A stretch of 13,874 nt of DNA. Origin: Bacteroidales bacterium UBA1208 (GTDB lineage Bacteria; Bacteroidota; Bacteroidia; Bacteroidales; P3). The notes beneath the pieces were generated by a model that did not search any database, was not told where the DNA came from, and saw nothing but the letters and a program-made list of their open reading frames with translations. Made by a program: the position numbers and the translations under genes. The number at the start of each line of letters is the position of its first letter. Position 1 is the stretch's first letter. The DNA lies in assembly GCA_002309955.1 (NCBI GenBank), contig DBXQ01000061.1, forward strand, positions 1 to 13,874, written 5' to 3'. Positions 1-6,995 of this stretch are shown piece by piece.

Positions 1-21
1 GTTTGAATCCCGCCGGGGTCA
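1..21 (+). tRNA. 3' end of a tRNA, cut by the window edge
   Basis: The first bases read as a T-loop (TTTGAAT) followed by a 3' T-stem strand (CCCGC), a seven-base acceptor strand (CGGGGTC) and discriminator A at 21. The next bases are CAA, so CCA is not encoded, as is common in Bacteroidetes. The position that is almost always C56 is T here, which is odd. The anticodon lies outside the window, so the amino acid cannot be named. A degenerate tRNA fragment is the main alternative. Confidence 0.55.
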
Positions 22-37
22 CAAATGATTTCTCAAC

Positions 38-934
38 ATGAAAAATATATCCATGTTCTTTAAGAACTCGAAGCCCTTTCACCAGTTGTTAGGGCTTCTT
101 TTCTTGTTTGTTTTGGGAGCCATTCTGTCAGGAGGCTTCCTTTTGCTTATCCCAACTTCAGGAGACTCCCCTACAGGAATCCGGATGCAACTTGTCAGGC
201 AGATGCTATCCCAATTGCTCATCTTTTTGTTGCCTGCATGCCTGTTTGCTCTGCTTTACTATTCCCAACCGCGCCAATACCTCAAAATCAATATCCATGG
301 GCGACAATGGTTTCTGGCATTCGTTGCCGTCGTCATGGCTTTATTGCTCATTCCTCTTAATAATTTTCTGACAAGCTGGAATGATAGTTGGAATCTGGGA
401 CCGCTTGAATCTTCGATGCGGCTTATGTCGGATAAAGCCAATCAAATGGTAGAGCAAATGCTTTCCCTCACCAGTTATCCTGACCTCTTGCTTCAATTGT
501 TTGTGGTGGCTTTAGTCCCTGCTGTCTGCGAAGAGATTTTTTTCAGAGGCGGCCTCCAACAGGTGCTCCATAGATGGTTCGGAAACATCCATGCGGCCAT
601 ATTTATTACAGCGCTGGTCTTTTCTCTGGCCCATGGCGATTTGTATGGCCTTGTTCCCCGCTTTCTGTTAGGTCTGGTCTTGGGTTATTTGTTCTTCTTC
701 TCAGGTACTATCTGGGTCAGTGCTGCTGCCCATTTTCTCAACAATGCGTCTGTCGTTGTACTATACAATCTCTATCATCGCGGTATTGTTGCCATTAACC
801 CTGCCGATCCGTTATCCATACCTTGGCATATTGTAGTAATGTGTACCCTTGGAACCCTGTTTCTATTCCTCCTCTATTTCTTCAAAAAACAGCCTCAAAA
901 CGGCTCGCCAAGACAAAATATGACCCGTTATTAA
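38..934 (+). CDS. CPBP-family intramembrane metalloprotease
   Basis: This is a 298-residue polytopic membrane protein of the CPBP/Abi (CAAX protease, bacteriocin-processing) family. The three family motifs are visible in the C-terminal half: the glutamate pair E165-E166 within CEEIFFR with R170, F195xxxH199 in FSLAH, and H232xxxN236 in HFLNN. These residues form the metal and water site in the family. Several hydrophobic segments flank them, including one at about residues 17-37 and another near the C-terminus. The first ATG at 38 is used; a second in-frame ATG at 53 is also possible. It begins 17 bases after the tRNA end. In bacteria, members act in peptide processing or immunity, or have unknown substrates; nothing here indicates the substrate. 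There is no bacteriocin-like gene nearby. Family assignment is firm and the role is unknown. Confidence 0.9.
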   Translation: MKNISMFFKNSKPFHQLLGLLFLFVLGAILSGGFLLLIPTSGDSPTGIRMQLVRQMLSQLLIFLLPACLFALLYYSQPRQYLKINIHGRQWFLAFVAVVMALLLIPLNNFLTSWNDSWNLGPLESSMRLMSDKANQMVEQMLSLTSYPDLLLQLFVVALVPAVCEEIFFRGGLQQVLHRWFGNIHAAIFITALVFSLAHGDLYGLVPRFLLGLVLGYLFFFSGTIWVSAAAHFLNNASVVVLYNLYHRGIVAINPADPLSIPWHIVVMCTLGTLFLFLLYFFKKQPQNGSPRQNMTRY

Positions 935-1043
935 TCAGATTTTTATTGTCGTCCGAAAGAAAAAATGATTTTTATAAAGTATTGAATATTAATACATTTA
1001 TTCTAAAAAGTTGAAATTAAGTCTGAAAGGGATAAAAAAAACT

Positions 1044-1073
1044 TTTGTAATCCAAATTTTTTTGGTATTTTTG
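1044..1073 (+). promoter_or_regulatory. Bacteroidetes-type promoter for the HU gene
   Basis: TTTG at 1044-1047 and TATTTTTG at 1066-1073 match the Bacteroidetes primary sigma consensus (TTTG near -33, TAnnTTTG near -7) with a suitable 18-base spacer. Transcription would start near 1080, giving a leader of about 57 bases before the HU start. The surrounding sequence is A/T-rich. Confidence 0.7.
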
Positions 1074-1136
1074 CATCCTGTTTCGCCCTCAGCGAGCGGA
1101 CATAAATGAACAATTAATAATAAAGTACAATACAAT

Positions 1137-1421
1137 ATGACAAAGGCAGAAATTGTTGCACAGATTGCACAAAAAACCGGTATCGAAAAAGTCGCCATTC
1201 AGGCTACTGTTGAGGAGTTTATGAATGTCGTTAAAGAATCTCTTGCCGAAGGTGAGAATGTTTATCTCCGTGGCTTTGGTAGTTTCATCATCAAAAAACG
1301 CGCCGAGAAGACTGGCCGTAACATCTCGAAGAACACTACTATCATTATCCCCGCTCACAATATTCCGTCCTTCAAGCCTGCTAAGACTTTCGTCAACGAC
1401 GTGAAAAAGAGTGTAAAATAA
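1137..1421 (+). CDS. HU/IHF-family nucleoid DNA-binding protein
   Basis: The 94-residue product has the full length and architecture of the HU/IHF family. It has an N-terminal helical dimerisation region (residues 1-40), the conserved GFGSF turn at about 46-50, a beta-arm with K/R-rich flanks, and the C-terminal FKPAK motif with a final helix. Such proteins bind and bend DNA as dimers and organise the nucleoid. The arm tip reads GRNISKN instead of the usual RNP, so the proline that normally wedges into DNA is missing, which may change bending strength. A well-formed promoter lies upstream. The micro-gene for a basic protein starts 18 bases after the stop and is probably co-transcribed. Family is certain; whether it acts as a homodimer is not visible. 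Confidence 0.96.
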   Translation: MTKAEIVAQIAQKTGIEKVAIQATVEEFMNVVKESLAEGENVYLRGFGSFIIKKRAEKTGRNISKNTTIIIPAHNIPSFKPAKTFVNDVKKSVK

Positions 1422-1439
1422 CTTTTAATTTGTTATAAG

Positions 1440-1529
1440 ATGCCTAACGGAAAAAAACACAAAAGACACAAGATGTCTACTCACAAGCGTAAAAAACGCT
1501 TGCGCAAGAATAGACATAAGAAGAAGTAA
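1440..1529 (+). CDS. 29-residue highly basic protein, probable bS22/mS38 (COX24)-like ribosomal protein
   Basis: ATG at 1440 opens 29 codons ending in TAA at 1527-1529. The peptide begins MPNGKKHKRHKM and ends KNRHKKK. It contains 16 Lys/Arg and 4 His and no acidic residue. Residues 8-22 (KRHKMSTHKRKKRLR) line up without gaps, from memory, with the RRKRM-S-KKKHRK-LLRR pattern of mycobacterial bS22 and the C-terminal domain of mitochondrial mS38/AURKAIP1/COX24. That suggests a peptide buried in small-subunit rRNA. It lies 18 bases after HU and just before a hairpin terminator, so it is the last gene of a short strong unit. It is shorter than most gene-finder cut-offs. That it is a real gene is likely given the clean start, stop and biased composition; the ribosomal role is inference. 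Confidence 0.8.
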   Translation: MPNGKKHKRHKMSTHKRKKRLRKNRHKKK

Positions 1530-1570
1530 AGTACGCTTCGCTGTCTAAAACAATCAATCTAACATCTAAA

Positions 1571-1620
1571 ACAAATTACACACCGATGGTAACCCATCGT
1601 GTTGTGTAATTTGTTTTTGT
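1571..1620 (+). terminator. Strong hairpin with T-run between the basic micro-gene and the RNase gene
   Basis: ACAAATTACACA (1571-1582) pairs perfectly with TGTGTAATTTGT (1603-1614), and CGATGG (1584-1589) pairs with CCATCG (1594-1599), with a short internal bulge and a 4-base loop. T-rich sequence TTTTGT follows. This is a convincing Rho-independent terminator for the HU unit. It ends only 11 bases before the RNase start codon, and no promoter box is visible between them, so it may instead act as an attenuator or as a leader structure for the RNase gene. Confidence 0.85.
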
Positions 1621-1631
1621 ATTAAAATAGA

Positions 1632-3182
1632 ATGAACAAAGAACTAATAATATCTGCCACCGACAGCGAAATCCAATTGGCTTTGCTTGAAGACAAGCAA
1701 TTGGTTGAGCTGCATAAAGATAAAACTGGCAACAAAATCCATGTCGGCGACATTTTTGTCGGCAAGGTGAGAAAGATTATGCCAGGGCTTAATGCGGCAT
1801 TTATTGATGTGGGAGAGGATAAAGACGGATTTGTCCATTATCTTGACTTGGGTCCTAACTACAACTCGTTGGCCAAGTACATGAAACTGGCCATGAATGG
1901 CGACTCTTCTGTCCGAAATCTCAATACCTTCAAAGTCGAGCCGGTGCTCGAGAAAGTGGGAAACCTGTCAACCGTTTTAAAGGTCGGACAACTGGTTATA
2001 GGCCAAGTGGCCAAGGAACCCATCTCTACCAAAGGCCCCAAACTATCGGGCGACCTATCTTTTGCAGGCCGCTATCTGGTGTTGAATCCTTTTATTAACC
2101 GTATCTCCATATCGCAGAAAATCAAGGGTTCAGAAGAACGTGGCCGTCTTCGCCGCCTTATGCAGAGCATCAAACCGGCCAACTTCGGTGTAATTGTCCG
2201 CACCATTGCCGAGGGTAAAGATGTTGCCGAACTTGATGCAGATTTGCGTCATCTGATGGATCAATGGGCTTCGCTCACGGAAAGCCTCAAACACATTACA
2301 GGCCCACAAAAGGTGCTCTCTGAACTCAGCGCCACCTCCGCATTGCTACGCGATGTGCTTACCGACGACTTCAACACTATCTATGTAGACAATGAGACCA
2401 TCTACAACGAAGTGCGGAAATACATCGTCTCTGTCGCTCCCGATAAGGAGGACATAGTAAAACACTATAAACTCGAGACACCCATTTTTGAACAATTCGG
2501 TGTACTCCGTGATATACGCCGTGCTTTCGGCCGCATCGTCACCATTCGGTCAGGAGTATACCTCTACATTGAGCATACCGAGGCCATGCATGTCATTGAC
2601 GTGAACAGTGGCAACCACATAAAAGCTGGAGCCGGACAGGAGGATACGGCACTTCAAGTCAACATCGAATCGGCCAAAGAGATAGCCCGTCAGCTCCGTC
2701 TTCGAGATATGGGTGGTATAGTCATCGTCGACTTTATCGACATGCAGAAAGCCGACAACCGCAAAACACTCTATGATGTGATGTGTGCTGAGATGTCGCG
2801 CGACAAAGCCCGCCACACCATCCTGCCCCTCAGCAAATTCGGACTCATGCAAATTACCCGCCAGCGTGTGCGTCCGGCTATCGAGGTTGACGTGCAGGAG
2901 AAGTGTCCCTTCTGCGAGGGTACAGGCACTATCAAATCAAGCCTTGTCGTGGTAGACGAAATCGAATCCAACCTGCGTTATCTCGCCTCCTCGCAAAACG
3001 AGAAACGTCTCACCGTCATTGTCCATCCCTACGTGTATGCTTACCTCACCAAAGGTCTCAAAAGTGTGCGTCTGCAGTGGATGCTCAAATACAAAATATG
3101 GCTCAAAATCAAGTCATCAGAGTCTTATGGACTGTTGAGTTTCAAGTTTTTCAATGCCGCTGGCGATGAAATTGAACTTTAA
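1632..3182 (+). CDS. rng: Ribonuclease G/E family endoribonuclease
   Basis: This 516-residue protein matches the catalytic part of RNase E/RNase G, which cuts single-stranded A/U-rich RNA in mRNA decay and rRNA processing. It has an N-terminal S1 RNA-binding region from about residue 37 (VGDIFVGKV) to 130, interrupted by a Bacteroidetes-type insertion. The 5'-sensor/RNase H region follows. The magnesium-binding aspartates are D323 in DVNSG and D367 in VDFID. The zinc-link CPFC at 425-428 joins subunits of the tetramer. There is no long disordered C-terminal scaffold, so it resembles RNase G in size. ATG at 1632 is the first start after the hairpin and the S1 spacing fits. The 3' end overlaps the muramidase gene, suggesting translational coupling. 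The hairpin at the 5' end may allow autoregulation, which is inference. Confidence 0.95.
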   Translation: MNKELIISATDSEIQLALLEDKQLVELHKDKTGNKIHVGDIFVGKVRKIMPGLNAAFIDVGEDKDGFVHYLDLGPNYNSLAKYMKLAMNGDSSVRNLNTFKVEPVLEKVGNLSTVLKVGQLVIGQVAKEPISTKGPKLSGDLSFAGRYLVLNPFINRISISQKIKGSEERGRLRRLMQSIKPANFGVIVRTIAEGKDVAELDADLRHLMDQWASLTESLKHITGPQKVLSELSATSALLRDVLTDDFNTIYVDNETIYNEVRKYIVSVAPDKEDIVKHYKLETPIFEQFGVLRDIRRAFGRIVTIRSGVYLYIEHTEAMHVIDVNSGNHIKAGAGQEDTALQVNIESAKEIARQLRLRDMGGIVIVDFIDMQKADNRKTLYDVMCAEMSRDKARHTILPLSKFGLMQITRQRVRPAIEVDVQEKCPFCEGTGTIKSSLVVVDEIESNLRYLASSQNEKRLTVIVHPYVYAYLTKGLKSVRLQWMLKYKIWLKIKSSESYGLLSFKFFNAAGDEIEL

Positions 3183-3900
3183 CCTTGGTCGCTTTTGGCC
3201 GGCACTTATCGTCCTTGCGCTCGTGCAGCTGTTTGTCCCTGTGGCACAGGCGCAAGGTATCGATGTGTCAAAATACCAAGGTAAAATCAATTGGACAAAA
3301 GTTGCCAAGAGCAAAAAAGTCAAATTCGTATATATCCGAGCCACCGAAGGCTCCACCATACGCGACGATTACTACAAAACCAATGTCGCGGCCGCCCGCA
3401 AAGCCGGCATCCTTGTAGGCAGTTATCATGTCTACAGCAGCAAAACCACAGCCTACCAGCAGTTCGCCAACTTCAAATCGCTCGTGGCCAAGAAACATCA
3501 GGATCTCATACCCGTACTTGATATCGAGGGACACCATAGCGGTCGTCTATATATGGCCAGAGTGGATAAAATACTCGAACTGATGGAAAAGGAATATGGG
3601 GTCAACCCCATGATTTACACAAGCGAAAAGGTTTACCGCGAACATTTTGCAACCAAGAAATATGCCAAATACCATATTTTTGTGGCCAAATATGAAGGCT
3701 ATCCCGAAATCCGTTTCACCCTTTGGCAGTATAGCAGGACCGGCAGGGTGAAGGGCATTGCGGGCGATGTGGATCTTGATAAGTTCCATTCCAAACACGG
3801 TCTCGGCGACATTCGTATGCCCCGCCCGCGCAAAAAGAAATCCACAGCGGAAGCCATCCCAGTCGATTCGGTTGCAGCCGATTCGCTCGGCACAGCCTGA
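3166..3900 (+). CDS. Secreted GH25 muramidase (lysozyme)
   Basis: The 244-residue product has a signal peptide (MKLN start, hydrophobic core, VAQA cleavage near residue 29), then a single GH25 domain that fills most of the protein. Family landmarks are G31-I-D33 at the start of the barrel, the catalytic pair in LDIE (D119, E121), and the GDVDLD strand at 200-205. GH25 enzymes cleave the MurNAc-GlcNAc beta-1,4 bond of peptidoglycan. A short basic segment (RPRKKK) and an Asp/Ser/Ala tail end the protein. An ATG at 3154 is also in frame but would put four extra residues before the typical signal peptide; 3166 is preferred. It overlaps rng by 17 bases and is presumably co-transcribed. The likely role is periplasmic or extracellular wall turnover. 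Confidence 0.92.
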   Translation: MKLNFNLGRFWPALIVLALVQLFVPVAQAQGIDVSKYQGKINWTKVAKSKKVKFVYIRATEGSTIRDDYYKTNVAAARKAGILVGSYHVYSSKTTAYQQFANFKSLVAKKHQDLIPVLDIEGHHSGRLYMARVDKILELMEKEYGVNPMIYTSEKVYREHFATKKYAKYHIFVAKYEGYPEIRFTLWQYSRTGRVKGIAGDVDLDKFHSKHGLGDIRMPRPRKKKSTAEAIPVDSVAADSLGTA

Positions 3901-4081
3901 TTGTTTGAACGATAGTCGCAAATCGTCTGTTCATGCTACGTTGCCATCATGTTTGACAAGCAATACTATGTGGCATAGGATAATCTGACAAGTCAATCAG
4001 TTCAACCGGCAAAAATCTTCCAAGCAGTTTCAAGAAAACACCTTGTTCACACCAAAGTCAGGTGCAGGTTCGCTAATTGTA

Positions 4082-4155
4082 CCTCAGTTATTCCTCAGTT
4101 CTCCTACATTTCTCCTTTATTTGAGGAATAACTGAGGAATAACTGAGGGATAACG
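4082..4155. repeat. Inverted repeat built from 11-bp tandem units (copy 1)
   Basis: The left arm has two 11-base units starting CCTCAGTT (4082, 4093) and a weaker third (4104). The right arm has GAGGAATAACT twice (4123, 4134) and a variant GAGGGATAACG (4145). Bases 4082-4100 are an exact inverted copy of 4130-4148 (19 bp) with a 29-base spacer. Bases 4082-4105 match 13814-13837 at 22 of 24 positions, so this is a dispersed element. It starts 182 bases after the muramidase stop. As RNA it would form a long hairpin. Confidence 0.85.
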
Positions 4156-4179
4156 AGCGATAGCACAACTGGGCATCCG

Positions 4180-4425
4180 TGTCGGTGATATGAGTGAGAG
4201 AGGTGTTATGGGCAGGCCTGTCGCGAATGGTGGATTGAGGAGGTAAGGGAGTGCGTTAGCGGTGGGATGGAAGGGGTGTTTGGGGATGGCGGATTAGAGG
4301 ATGGTTTGGGAATGACAAGGGGCGGAATGGGGCTGTTCGTAGACGAGCGTGAGGGCTGGGTTGGCAATGGGTGTGCGACAATGAGAGAAGGGGTTGTATA
4401 TGAGTGTTTAGCAGGGTTAATGGAT
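4180..4425 (+). other. Strongly G-skewed tract with G-quadruplex potential
   Basis: Counting 4201-4380 gives 87 G against 18 C in 180 bases. Runs of three or four G at 4264-4324 occur in two clusters of three with loops of 5-8 bases, separated by one 22-base loop, so a strict four-tract quadruplex with short loops is not present in that cluster. No gene explains the skew. It lies between the repeat and the kamD promoter. Confidence 0.6.
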
Positions 4426-4477
4426 GTCTTTTTTTATTTTTTTATTTATAAAAAGTCTTATATTGCAAAAAAATCAT

Positions 4478-4485
4478 TAACTTTG
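4478..4485 (+). promoter_or_regulatory. Probable promoter (-7 box) of the kam operon
   Basis: TAACTTTG exactly matches the Bacteroidetes -7 consensus TAnnTTTG. It follows a long T-run and A/T-rich stretch. No clear TTTG occurs at the expected -33 position; TCTT at 4456 is the nearest, so an activator may be needed. Transcription would begin near 4491, leaving a 5' leader of about 90 bases before kamD. Confidence 0.6.
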
Positions 4486-4583
4486 CAAGTCTGAAAATAT
4501 ATGCCACTATCACTTGTGAAAATGGGTGTTGGTCGGCGTTAATGGTTGAATAATAAAAAATTAGTAATTGAAAATAGACGATT

Positions 4584-6140
4584 ATGCAGCAAAGTAAAGT
4601 AGGACTTGATTTTGAAAAAGTCGAGCATGCAAGGGGTGTGGCGCGTAAAATTGCCGACCAAGTGCAGGATTTTGTGGGCAACTATACCACCGTCGCGGTT
4701 GAGCGTACTATCTGCCGACTGCTGGGTATAGACGGCATTGATGCCAACGAGGTGCCGTTGCCCAATGTTGTGGTGGACGATTTGAAGAGTAAGGGTCTTT
4801 TGGGGCAGGGCGTGTGCTTCTTTATGGGCAATGCCGTGCTTGAGACAGGCAAGACTCCGCAGGAGATTGCCGAGGCCATCAGTGAAGGCAAGTTAGACAT
4901 AACACAGTTGCCTCTACACAAGGCAGAGGATATCAAGGGTGCATTGCAGCCTTATATCGATGCCAATGTGGCACGCATCCGTGCGCGTCGCCAACGCCGA
5001 GAACATTACATTGAGACTATCGGCGAAGGCAGCAAGCCGTATCTGTATATCATCGTTGCCACGGGTAATATCTATGAAGATGTGGTTCAGGCACAGGCTG
5101 GTGCCCGCCAAGGAGCCGATATCATCGCTGTTATCCGCACCACTGGCCAGAGTCTGCTGGACTATGTGCCTTACGGTGCCACGACCGAGGGCTTCGGAGG
5201 TACTTTCGCCACCCAGGAGAATTTCCGCATTATGCGCAAGGCACTGGATGAGGTAGGCGAGGAGGTGGGGCGTTATATCCGCCTGTGTAACTACTGCTCG
5301 GGTTTGTGTATGCCCGAAATCGCTGCCATGGGTGCCTTGGAGGGACTGGATGTAATGCTGAACGATGCGTTGTATGGTATCCTTTTCCGCGACATCAATA
5401 TGCAGCGTACTTTGATTGACCAATATTTCAGCCGTATAATCAATGGTTTTGCAGGCGTCATCATCAATACGGGTGAGGACAACTACTTGACCACTGCTGA
5501 TGCTTTTGAGGAGGCTCACACTGTGCTGGCTTCGGATTTCATTAACGAGCAGTTGGCCTTGTTGGCTGGTCTGCCCGAGGAACAGCAGGGCTTGGGTCAT
5601 GCTTTTGAGATGGATCCCATGCTGGAGAACGGATTCCTGTATGAGCTGGCTCAGGCTCAGATGTTGAGGGAGATTTTCCCCAAGGCTCCGTTGAAATATA
5701 TGCCTCCCACGAAATTCATGACCGGTAACATTTTCCGCGGTCATATCCAGGATGCCCTGTTCAATATCATTGGACAGTGGACCCATCAGGGACTGCAGTT
5801 GCTGGGTATGCCCACCGAGGCTATTCACACGCCTTTCATGAGCGACCGTTACTTGAGTATTGAGAATGCCAAATATATCTTCAACAACATGAAGGATATC
5901 GGTGAAGAGGTGGAATTCAAAGAAAACGGTATTGTGCGTAACCGTGCCAAGAAGGTCTTGGACGATGCCACGAAGCTCTTGGAGGCCATGGAGAGTGAAG
6001 GATTGTTCACGGCTCTTGAGAAAGGTATCTTCGCTGATGTGAAGCGTCCCAAGAACGGTGGTAAAGGTCTGGACGGAGTCACCCTCAAGGCGGATAATTA
6101 TTTCAATCCGTTTGTCGAAATAATGAAAGGTAAGAAGTAA
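4584..6140 (+). CDS. kamD: Lysine 5,6-aminomutase, alpha subunit
   Basis: The 518-residue protein is full length for KamD, the TIM-barrel subunit that carries the active site of lysine 5,6-aminomutase. With KamE it uses adenosylcobalamin and PLP to move the terminal amino group of L-beta-lysine (made by KamA) or D-lysine to C5, giving 3,5- or 2,5-diaminohexanoate. Recognisable family segments are VGLDFEKVEHAR at residues 6-17, RTTGQSLLDYVPYGATTEG from R185, and the NYCSG block near residue 236. R185 and S190 probably correspond to PLP-contacting residues described for the Clostridium enzyme (recalled, not aligned). ATG at 4584 follows an A-rich, SD-less leader. kamE begins 21 bases after the stop. 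The reaction belongs to anaerobic lysine fermentation in the cytoplasm. Identification is very secure. Confidence 0.96.
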   Translation: MQQSKVGLDFEKVEHARGVARKIADQVQDFVGNYTTVAVERTICRLLGIDGIDANEVPLPNVVVDDLKSKGLLGQGVCFFMGNAVLETGKTPQEIAEAISEGKLDITQLPLHKAEDIKGALQPYIDANVARIRARRQRREHYIETIGEGSKPYLYIIVATGNIYEDVVQAQAGARQGADIIAVIRTTGQSLLDYVPYGATTEGFGGTFATQENFRIMRKALDEVGEEVGRYIRLCNYCSGLCMPEIAAMGALEGLDVMLNDALYGILFRDINMQRTLIDQYFSRIINGFAGVIINTGEDNYLTTADAFEEAHTVLASDFINEQLALLAGLPEEQQGLGHAFEMDPMLENGFLYELAQAQMLREIFPKAPLKYMPPTKFMTGNIFRGHIQDALFNIIGQWTHQGLQLLGMPTEAIHTPFMSDRYLSIENAKYIFNNMKDIGEEVEFKENGIVRNRAKKVLDDATKLLEAMESEGLFTALEKGIFADVKRPKNGGKGLDGVTLKADNYFNPFVEIMKGKK

Positions 6141-6161
6141 AACCCTAAAAAACACACAACA

Positions 6162-6950
6162 ATGAGTGAAGGATTGTATTCGATGGAGGCTAAGGATTAC
6201 GACAAAACCTTAGACCTTACCAAAATAAAGCCTTATGGCGACACAATGAATGATGGAAAAACCCAGTTGAGTTTCACCCTTCCGGTTCCGGCAGGCGATG
6301 AGGCTATCGAAGCTGCCAAACAACTGATGAAAAAGATGGGTTTTGAAAACCCGCTGGTGGTGTACAGCAAGGAGCTGACCGAGGGTTTCACTTTCTTCAA
6401 CTGCTATGGCAGCTGTACCCATACGGTGGATTATTCGACCATCCATGTTCCCAAGGTGGAGTCGACCACGATGGATATGCACGAGTGCGATGAATATATC
6501 CGCGAGCATATCGGTCGTAAGATTGTCGTTGTGGGAGCCAGCACTGGTACCGACGCCCATACTGTGGGTATCGATGCCATCATGAACATGAAGGGCTATG
6601 CCGGACACTACGGGCTTGAGCGCTATGACATGATTGATGCTTACAATCTGGGCAGCCAGGTGCCCAACGAGGATTTTATTGCCAAGGGTATAGAACTGCA
6701 TGCCGATGCCTTGATTGTGTCGCAGACAGTGACGCAGAAGGACATCCACATCAAGAATCTGACGGAATTGGTGGAGATGCTTGAAGCCGAGGGTCTGCGC
6801 GACAAGATTATCCTGATTTGTGGCGGTCCACGTATCAGCCACGAGTTGGCCAAGGAGTTGGGTTACGACGCTGGTTTCGGTATGAACACCTATGCTGACG
6901 ACGAGGCTTCGTTTATAGCCCAGGAAATGGTGAAACGCGGCATGAAATAA
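6162..6950 (+). CDS. kamE: Lysine 5,6-aminomutase, beta (B12-binding) subunit
   Basis: The 262-residue product is KamE, which holds adenosylcobalamin and the PLP-anchoring lysine. The C-terminal Rossmann domain (about 118-262) has the base-off B12 signature D131-A-H133-T-V-G136, followed by LGSQV at about 166-170 and the CGGP loop near 220. H133 is the cobalt ligand, and K144 in MNMKG falls exactly at the number known for the PLP-binding lysine of the family, so the enzyme should be active. The N-terminal part (1-115) is the dimerisation and PLP-side domain, including FFNCYGSCTH at 78-87. It forms a tight pair with kamD and is followed 45 bases later by atoA. No B12 riboswitch is evident upstream of the pair. 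Confidence 0.96.
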   Translation: MSEGLYSMEAKDYDKTLDLTKIKPYGDTMNDGKTQLSFTLPVPAGDEAIEAAKQLMKKMGFENPLVVYSKELTEGFTFFNCYGSCTHTVDYSTIHVPKVESTTMDMHECDEYIREHIGRKIVVVGASTGTDAHTVGIDAIMNMKGYAGHYGLERYDMIDAYNLGSQVPNEDFIAKGIELHADALIVSQTVTQKDIHIKNLTELVEMLEAEGLRDKIILICGGPRISHELAKELGYDAGFGMNTYADDEASFIAQEMVKRGMK

Positions 6951-6995
6951 ACCTTAATAAAAATGAATTAAACAACAATATAAATAATCATCACT

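Larger units (their letters stand above)
3901..4583. other. 683-base intergenic region with repeat, G-rich tract, promoter and leader
   Basis: No credible gene was found. From left to right it holds about 180 bases without visible structure, the 11-bp-unit inverted repeat (4082-4155), a strongly G-skewed tract (about 4180-4425), a T-run (4427-4447), and a promoter box at 4478 with a leader of about 90 bases before kamD. A 75-codon open frame (4267-4494) crosses the G-rich tract and the promoter; its glycine-rich then hydrophobic composition looks like translated non-coding sequence. Confidence 0.7.

Noticed and set aside
4082..4155. CRISPR array or mobile-element terminal repeat at the 11-bp units
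   Set aside because: Units are contiguous without unique spacers, arms are inverted rather than direct, and no cas or transposase gene is near.
4267..4494. 75-codon open frame in the G-rich intergenic tract
   Set aside because: Glycine-rich composition follows the G skew, it runs through the T-run and the promoter box, and no family is recognised.
4914..6155. 413-codon open frame on the minus strand opposite kamD
   Set aside because: It lies wholly within the kamD region, shows no recognisable family, and is the expected mirror of codon bias in a strongly coding + strand.
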